Positions 59,899 through 64,000 of a stretch of DNA of 64,000 nucleotides are shown here, piece after piece. The stretch's first letter is position 1; every line of letters starts with the position of its first letter. The position numbers and the translations under genes are program-made. The notes under the pieces were generated by a model. It searched no databases. It saw nothing but the letters and a program-made list of their open reading frames with translations, and was not told the DNA's origin. This DNA is from Microcoleus asticus IPMA8. Its GTDB lineage: Bacteria > Cyanobacteriota > Cyanobacteriia > Cyanobacteriales > Microcoleaceae. Where the stretch lies: NCBI RefSeq assembly GCF_013179805.1, contig NZ_SRRZ01000010.1:1-64000 (forward strand). The letters run 5' to 3'.

Positions 59899-60318
59899 TT
59901 AATGCTCAATTTTCAGCGAAAGAATCTTGTCACCTTGGCGGATAGCATTGACGACAGACATATCCTCAGTTTTGCCAAAAGTTGTGTGAACTCCATCTAA
60001 ATGAGACTGGGGAGAATGGCAAATAAAGAATTGGCTACCACCCGTATCTTTACCTGCGTGAGCCATCGATAAAGTTCCTGCCAAATGTTTGTTGGAGTTG
60101 ATTTCGCACTTGATTTTGTAGCCGGGGCCGCCCGTTCCATTCCCTTTTGGACAGCCACCTTGAATCATAAAGTTAGGAATGACTCGGTGAAAAGCCAATC
60201 CATCGTAAAAACCTTTTTCCGCCAAGTCAACAAAATTCTTCACTGTGTTAGGCGCATCCGCATCGAACAATTCCAAATTGATTGTGCCTTTGTCGGTTTC
60301 CATAATAGCGCGGGTCAT
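59899..60318 (-). CDS. Peptidyl-prolyl cis-trans isomerase, cyclophilin type
   Basis: A 139-residue cytoplasmic cyclophilin without signal peptide. Active-site features are FHRVIPNFMIQGGCPKGNGTGGPG, LSMAHAGKDTGGSQFFICHS and HLDGVHTTFGKTEDMSVV, all intact (catalytic Arg in FHRVI, Gln and Phe in MIQGG and SQFFI). It speeds proline isomerisation during protein folding. The opening AIMETDKGTINLELFDADAP fits the bacterial PpiB form. Start at 60318 with a GGAAG-like site upstream. Confidence 0.93.
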   Translation of the reverse strand: MTRAIMETDKGTINLELFDADAPNTVKNFVDLAEKGFYDGLAFHRVIPNFMIQGGCPKGNGTGGPGYKIKCEINSNKHLAGTLSMAHAGKDTGGSQFFICHSPQSHLDGVHTTFGKTEDMSVVNAIRQGDKILSLKIEH

Positions 60319-60429
60319 GATTTTTCCTTGCTTCCTAAAATGAGTGTGTTGCCTGCGTGTTAATTGCGGACTTCGCTTTTATAGCGACAGGTTTCAAACT
60401 GTCGTTACATTGTGGCTTTCAGAAGTGTA

Positions 60430-60545
60430 GCATATTCCGGCAACTCTCATAGGACTTACGTGTGTTTTCTGAGGAAACTCGGTTTATTGCGAGATTTCTG
60501 CTTAGCAAAGCTAATATTTTCGGAGACACCGAGTTTGTTACCCTC
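60430..60545. repeat. AAACTCGGT inverted element
   Basis: AAACTCGGT (about 60476) and ACCGAGTTT (about 60527) are inverted 9-mers around a further partly paired middle (GATTTCTGCTTAGCAAAGC). It belongs to the AGAAACCCGGTTTCT-like extragenic repeats seen also near 45500, and lies between the cyclophilin and prohibitin genes. Confidence 0.55.
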
Positions 60546-60554
60546 AGTCATATT

Positions 60555-61424
60555 TTAATTGTTGGTCACTGGCGGGCGATCGGGTTCTTCCTGAATATCG
60601 CTCATATTAAAAATGAAAGGAACCCGACTCGAACCGCTGCCCATCACTAACACTTTGGGCATCTGAGCGCCGCCGCTTCTCCAAGCTTCGATCGCCTCTT
60701 TTTGCAGAACTAAATTGCCGCCCTGAGCCTTCAAAGTTTCAGCCAACAGCCTTTGAGCTTCCGCCCTACCTTGAGCGCGGTTAATGTCAGCTTGAGCCTG
60801 TTGCTCTGCTTCCTGAGCCACATAAACAGCCCTTTGCGCCCGCTGTTCAGCAACCTGTTTCTCCTCAACCGCTTTCGCAAAATCTGTGGAGAATCGAATG
60901 TTAACAACGCTCGTATCGAGTACGATTACATCATATTTTGATAGCCTGTCCTTCAGCGCAGTATCAAAGTCTCTCTTCAGTTCACTTCTTTGAGTAATAG
61001 ATTGTTCGGCGGTTCTGAGTGCAGCCGCTGTTTTAAATGCTTCTTGAGTCTGAGGAGCAATAATTTTTGAGACTATATTTTCCAAAGTTCCTTGAGTTCT
61101 TCTGATTTCAACTATTCTGTCAGCATCAAGGCGAAAATTGATCGCAAAACTAGCATTTAAATCCTGAAGGTCTTTAGTAGCACTCTGGGCGGGAACTTCA
61201 AATTTTTGCACTGTTACATCGTACACATCTACCTTAGATATCAGCGGGGGTCTGAGGTGAAACCCCTCTAACAATGCTCCATCTCTGGCTTTTCCTAAAA
61301 CGCTGACTACCCCTGCTTCGCCTGGATTGATGACGACAAAACAGTTTAAACCGATGAGTAGCGCGCCTACTAATAGAATCCCAGCGAGTGCTGATGATAT
61401 GCTCTGAAAACTTTGATTTTTCAA
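60555..61424 (-). CDS. Prohibitin-like SPFH-domain membrane protein
   Basis: A 289-residue band-7/prohibitin protein. An N-terminal membrane helix (about 12-32, ALAGILLVGALLIGLNCF) anchors it. The SPFH domain (about 33-210) shows GEAGVVSVLGKARDGALLEGFHLRPP, VPAQSATKDLQDLNASFAINFRL and NIRFSTDFAKAVEEKQVAEQRA. A long Ala/Gln/Glu coiled coil (about 195-255) supports oligomerisation into rings. Prohibitins act as membrane scaffolds and regulate FtsH-type proteases; in cyanobacteria loss is often mild. The neighbour on the other strand is the RNA-repair pair. Confidence 0.92.
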   Translation of the reverse strand: MKNQSFQSISSALAGILLVGALLIGLNCFVVINPGEAGVVSVLGKARDGALLEGFHLRPPLISKVDVYDVTVQKFEVPAQSATKDLQDLNASFAINFRLDADRIVEIRRTQGTLENIVSKIIAPQTQEAFKTAAALRTAEQSITQRSELKRDFDTALKDRLSKYDVIVLDTSVVNIRFSTDFAKAVEEKQVAEQRAQRAVYVAQEAEQQAQADINRAQGRAEAQRLLAETLKAQGGNLVLQKEAIEAWRSGGAQMPKVLVMGSGSSRVPFIFNMSDIQEEPDRPPVTNN

Positions 61425-61559
61425 CTTACACGCTCCTTTGTGCTCATTCCATTATAATGGTTAAATAGATTGGGTCGCATCTAAAGTCTTAAATCTAAAA
61501 TTACAATCTAAAATGGATGGGGTTGCCTCTGAAATCTTAAATCTAAAATGGATGGGCTG

Positions 61560-62351
61560 ATGCTCAAAATTGTTAAATATCCTAGAACTTATCACATCGA
61601 AGGTTCGCGTTTCCAACCAGGCGATGAAGACCTCAATAGCGTGCCATTTAGCGCCCTGACCGATCGCCCTACAGTGATTGAAGAAAAGGTAGACGGCGCT
61701 AATACAGGCATCAGCTTTGCACCAGACGGACAAATGCTGCTGCAAAGTCGCGGCCACTATCTCACCGGCGGGCCCAGGGAAAAACATTTTAACTTATTCA
61801 AACAGTGGGCTTTCAGTCTCAGCGGAACCCTGGGAGAAGTCCTGGGAAATCGCTATATTCTTTACGGTGAATGGCTTTATGCCAAACACACTGTCTTTTA
61901 TGATTTTTTGCCGCACTATTTCATGGAATACGATGTGCTCGACTTAGAGACCAATCAATTTTTGAGTACAGAATCCCGCCGCAATTTGTTAAGCGGACTG
62001 CCGTTAGTGTCCGTCCCCGTGCTGTTTTCGGGAGTGTTGAAATCTCCCAAGCAAATGATGCAGTTTATGGAAAAATCTAATTTTATTCAACCCGGACATT
62101 TGGAAAGCTTGCGTTTGTACTGTCGGGAATTGGGATTAGATGAAGAACGGTGTTTGAAAGAGACTGACAAGAGCGATCGCATGGAGGGTCTGTACATTAA
62201 AGTCGAAGAAGATGGCATAGTAAAGGCGCGTTACAAATACGTGCGTGCCAGTTTTTTGACTGCTATTAAAAATGCCGAAGGACATTGGCTAAATCGCCCA
62301 ATTATACCCAATATTCTGCGTCCCGGCGCAGATTTATTTAATTTTAGTTAA
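61560..62351 (+). CDS. RNA ligase (Rnl-type), RNA-repair partner of HD-Pnk
   Basis: A nucleotidyltransferase-superfamily RNA ligase of about 263 residues. The nucleotidyl Lys is Lys43 in EEKVDGANTG (motif I), followed by motif III-like YILYGEWLYAKHTVFYD, motif IV EGLYIKVEEDG and motif V VKARYKYVRASF. It joins 3'-OH and 5'-phosphate RNA ends using ATP. The ATG at 61560 (MLKIVKYPRTYHIEG) is preferred to one four codons upstream. The downstream gene (15 bp) encodes the end-healing HD-Pnk enzyme, so the two form an RNA-repair operon of a sort known from other bacteria. Confidence 0.85.
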   Translation: MLKIVKYPRTYHIEGSRFQPGDEDLNSVPFSALTDRPTVIEEKVDGANTGISFAPDGQMLLQSRGHYLTGGPREKHFNLFKQWAFSLSGTLGEVLGNRYILYGEWLYAKHTVFYDFLPHYFMEYDVLDLETNQFLSTESRRNLLSGLPLVSVPVLFSGVLKSPKQMMQFMEKSNFIQPGHLESLRLYCRELGLDEERCLKETDKSDRMEGLYIKVEEDGIVKARYKYVRASFLTAIKNAEGHWLNRPIIPNILRPGADLFNFS

Positions 62352-62366
62352 CCAGCAGGTGAATTT

Positions 62367-63521
62367 ATGAATACACTGTTATCGCCCTCGCCGCCTTGGA
62401 CTTTTCCCTTTTGTCCCGAACCGCCCGATTGGTTCCTGGATTGGGACGGTATTCAAACGCATTTCGACTGGATTGACAGCCTCAAAGGATGTCAGCAAGA
62501 CCCGATTTACCACGCCGAAGGAGATGTTTTTATTCACACCAAAATGGTCTGCGAAGCCTTAATCTCTTCTCCAAATTGGCGGCAGCTTCCCGAAAAAGAA
62601 CGATCGATGCTTTTTGCCGCCGCTTTGCTGCACGATGTCGCAAAACCTGCCTTTACAAAGACTGAAGAAAATGGCAGAATTAGCTCAAAAGGTCACGCCC
62701 GCCAAGGTGCGAGAATGGTCAGACAAATTTTATCTCAATTCGAGCCGCCTGTGCAGTTTGACATTCGCGAAACAGTTGTGGCGATCGTCAAATTCGGCAG
62801 TTTACCCATCTGGTTGATCGACAAACCCAACCCGCAGCAGTCAGTAATTAAAGTCAGTCAAGTTGTCCGCTGCGATTTCCTCGCACTTTTAGCAGAAGCA
62901 GACGTGCGCGGCCGCCACTGCGCCGACAAACAAGAATTGCTCGATAAAATACAACTATTTCGGGAGTTTTGTCAAGAAAATAATTGTTTGGATTCTCCCC
63001 GACAATTCCCATCAGCACACAGCCGATTTATCTACTTCCGCAAAGAGAACGGAAACCCGGATTACGAAGCATTTGACGACACTAAATGCGAAGTAATTTT
63101 GATGTCTGGCTTGCCAGGAAGCGGTAAAGATTATTGGATTAGGAAAAATCTCGCAGATTTGCCAGTAATCTCGCTGGATGCACTGCGGAAAGAGATGAAT
63201 GTCCCTCCCGACGAAACTCCGGGAAATGTGGTCACAGCCGCCAAACAAAAAGCGCGCGAATACATGAATCAGGGGCGTTCTTTTGTGTGGAACGCCACGA
63301 ATACCACTAAACAAATGCGGCAGCAATTAATTGATTTTTTTGCTGCTTACCAAGCGCGAATTCGCATTGTTTATCTGGAAGTACCTCTAGAAGAAATGTT
63401 GCAGCGGAATCGATCGCGCACAGCAATAGTACCGGAAGCAGTCATTCGCAAATTAGCTGCGCGCCTGGATATTCCAGATATCACAGAAGCGCATCAAGTC
63501 GAGTGTATCGTAGCCGATTAG
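62367..63521 (+). CDS. HD-Pnk end-healing enzyme (HD phosphoesterase plus polynucleotide kinase)
   Basis: A 384-residue bifunctional protein. The N-terminal HD domain (about 45-190) has metal ligands at His57, His89-Asp90 (LLHDVAKP) and His110 (SSKGHARQGARM). The C-terminal kinase (about 240-384) has the P-loop GLPGSGK at 248-254, NATNTTKQMRQQLIDF and the lid region LQRNRSRTAIVPEAVI. Family work on Runella HD-Pnk showed removal of 2',3'-cyclic or 3'-phosphates by the HD domain and 5'-OH phosphorylation by the kinase, preparing broken RNA for a ligase. The ligase is the gene just upstream. Together they could repair tRNAs cut by ribotoxins, which is an inference. Confidence 0.88.
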   Translation: MNTLLSPSPPWTFPFCPEPPDWFLDWDGIQTHFDWIDSLKGCQQDPIYHAEGDVFIHTKMVCEALISSPNWRQLPEKERSMLFAAALLHDVAKPAFTKTEENGRISSKGHARQGARMVRQILSQFEPPVQFDIRETVVAIVKFGSLPIWLIDKPNPQQSVIKVSQVVRCDFLALLAEADVRGRHCADKQELLDKIQLFREFCQENNCLDSPRQFPSAHSRFIYFRKENGNPDYEAFDDTKCEVILMSGLPGSGKDYWIRKNLADLPVISLDALRKEMNVPPDETPGNVVTAAKQKAREYMNQGRSFVWNATNTTKQMRQQLIDFFAAYQARIRIVYLEVPLEEMLQRNRSRTAIVPEAVIRKLAARLDIPDITEAHQVECIVAD

Positions 63522-63561
63522 GCTACTTTAGGGGCGATGCCCCGCAGTTAGCTATATTACT

Positions 63562-64000
63562 TCAACGCGCTACCAGCTCCTTTTTCCCTAAAATAGAATC
63601 GTCATAATGCGCCAACAAATCAGCAGGGTGATCGTAAATTTCCGCAGCATTGGCCAGCGAAGCATCATCGAAACCTCCGCACCGAAAAGCAATTACTGGC
63701 ACCCCGCACTTGTCCGCAGCTTCGATATCGTAAGGAGTATCAGCTAACATCACAGTCTGACTCGCTTCCCTCTGCAATTTGCTCAAAGCAGCTTCCACAA
63801 TATCTGGTTCCGGTTTAGAAGCTTCCGCATCGCTAGATGTCGTGGCTCGATCTAATAAATCGTCAACTTGTGCAGCTTTCAGCAAACCGGAAAGTTCTTC
63901 GGTGGTAGATGAAGTAGCAATAATTAGCCGCAATCCTTCTTGCTGCATTTTTAACAGCAATTCCCGCGAACCGGGGGTTGGAGAAAGTTCGGAAGCGCGG
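63562..64000 (-). CDS. HAD-family phosphatase, partial at window end
   Basis: The C-terminal 146 or so residues of a haloacid-dehalogenase hydrolase; the frame stays open to base 64000, so the N-terminus with the catalytic DxD lies outside. Visible are motif II (LIIATSSTTEELSGLL), motif III Lys in EASKPEPDIVEAAL and motif IV VMLADTPYDIEAA with its acidic pair. The layout is that of small phosphatases such as phosphoglycolate phosphatase or beta-phosphoglucomutase-like proteins. The substrate cannot be told. It converges with the HD-Pnk gene, 40 bases apart. Confidence 0.85.
   Translation of the reverse strand, partial: RASELSPTPGSRELLLKMQQEGLRLIIATSSTTEELSGLLKAAQVDDLLDRATTSSDAEASKPEPDIVEAALSKLQREASQTVMLADTPYDIEAADKCGVPVIAFRCGGFDDASLANAAEIYDHPADLLAHYDDSILGKKELVAR

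Overview
The window looks like chromosome of a filamentous cyanobacterium, probably of the Oscillatoria/Microcoleus/Phormidium group. The signs are many HIP1-type GCGATCGC octamers in and between genes, a Gap2-type (photosynthetic) GAPDH, short tandemly repeated heptamers in spacers (TTTTAGA, TGACTAA, TAACAAT types), RTX-repeat exoproteins, HEAT and TPR proteins, and cyanobacterial versions of murB/murC, rplY and purA. The species is an inference; no rRNA or other marker gene is present. I recognised no tRNA, rRNA, CRISPR array or prophage.

Layout. 1-7.5 kb: a VOC-fold protein, a class II aldolase-like protein, an Rpn-type transposase/nuclease gene broken by a stop codon, a HEAT-repeat protein, an acetyltransferase, and two paralogous secreted lipase-like RTX proteins. 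7.9-16.3 kb: an AmpG-like MFS transporter, a DNA adenine methyltransferase fused to the DNA-recognition part of a PstI/BsuBI-type restriction enzyme, a secreted GHL10-type glycoside hydrolase, a nitroreductase abutting a MITE-like element, argF and a dus gene. 16.7-27.3 kb: housekeeping genes (pgi, a LuxR-type response regulator, a frameshifted membrane glycosyltransferase, a low-molecular-weight phosphatase, ybaB, murB, murC, nadD, gap2).

27.6-45.4 kb is a surface-polysaccharide island: gmd, a truncated rfbF, a 1683-residue protein carrying three methyltransferase-like domains, a GT11-like domain, a DUF4214-like segment, TPRs and a GT61-like domain, a methyltransferase with fourteen perfect-length 42-bp repeats coding a coiled coil, another methyltransferase, three tandem paralogous GT4 glycosyltransferases, a DUF4214-methyltransferase and a 901-residue TPR protein. 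Decayed pieces (half of rfbF, a second gmd tail, other fragments) show that the island has been rearranged. The likely joint product is a methylated, possibly deoxyhexose-containing surface glycan.

45.9-64 kb: rplY, purA, an adenosine deaminase-like gene, an omega-aminotransferase, a tldD/pmbA pair, an acetyltransferase, then a minus-strand cluster of a 50-residue acidic-tailed peptide, a JmjC-type oxygenase and a sucrase/ferredoxin-like protein that resembles a ribosomal-peptide (RiPP) operon. After it come an RNA methyltransferase, an AtzH/HpxZ-like protein, a cyclophilin, a prohibitin-like protein, an RNA-repair pair (RNA ligase plus HD-polynucleotide kinase) and a HAD phosphatase cut by the window end.

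Most worth a second look: the peptide/JmjC/sucrase-ferredoxin cluster; the giant multi-enzyme protein; the methyltransferase with a repeat-built rod that could act as a chain-length ruler; the restriction-enzyme recognition domain fused to an orphan methylase; the A9 frameshift gene; and several cases where short intergenic repeats have entered coding sequence.
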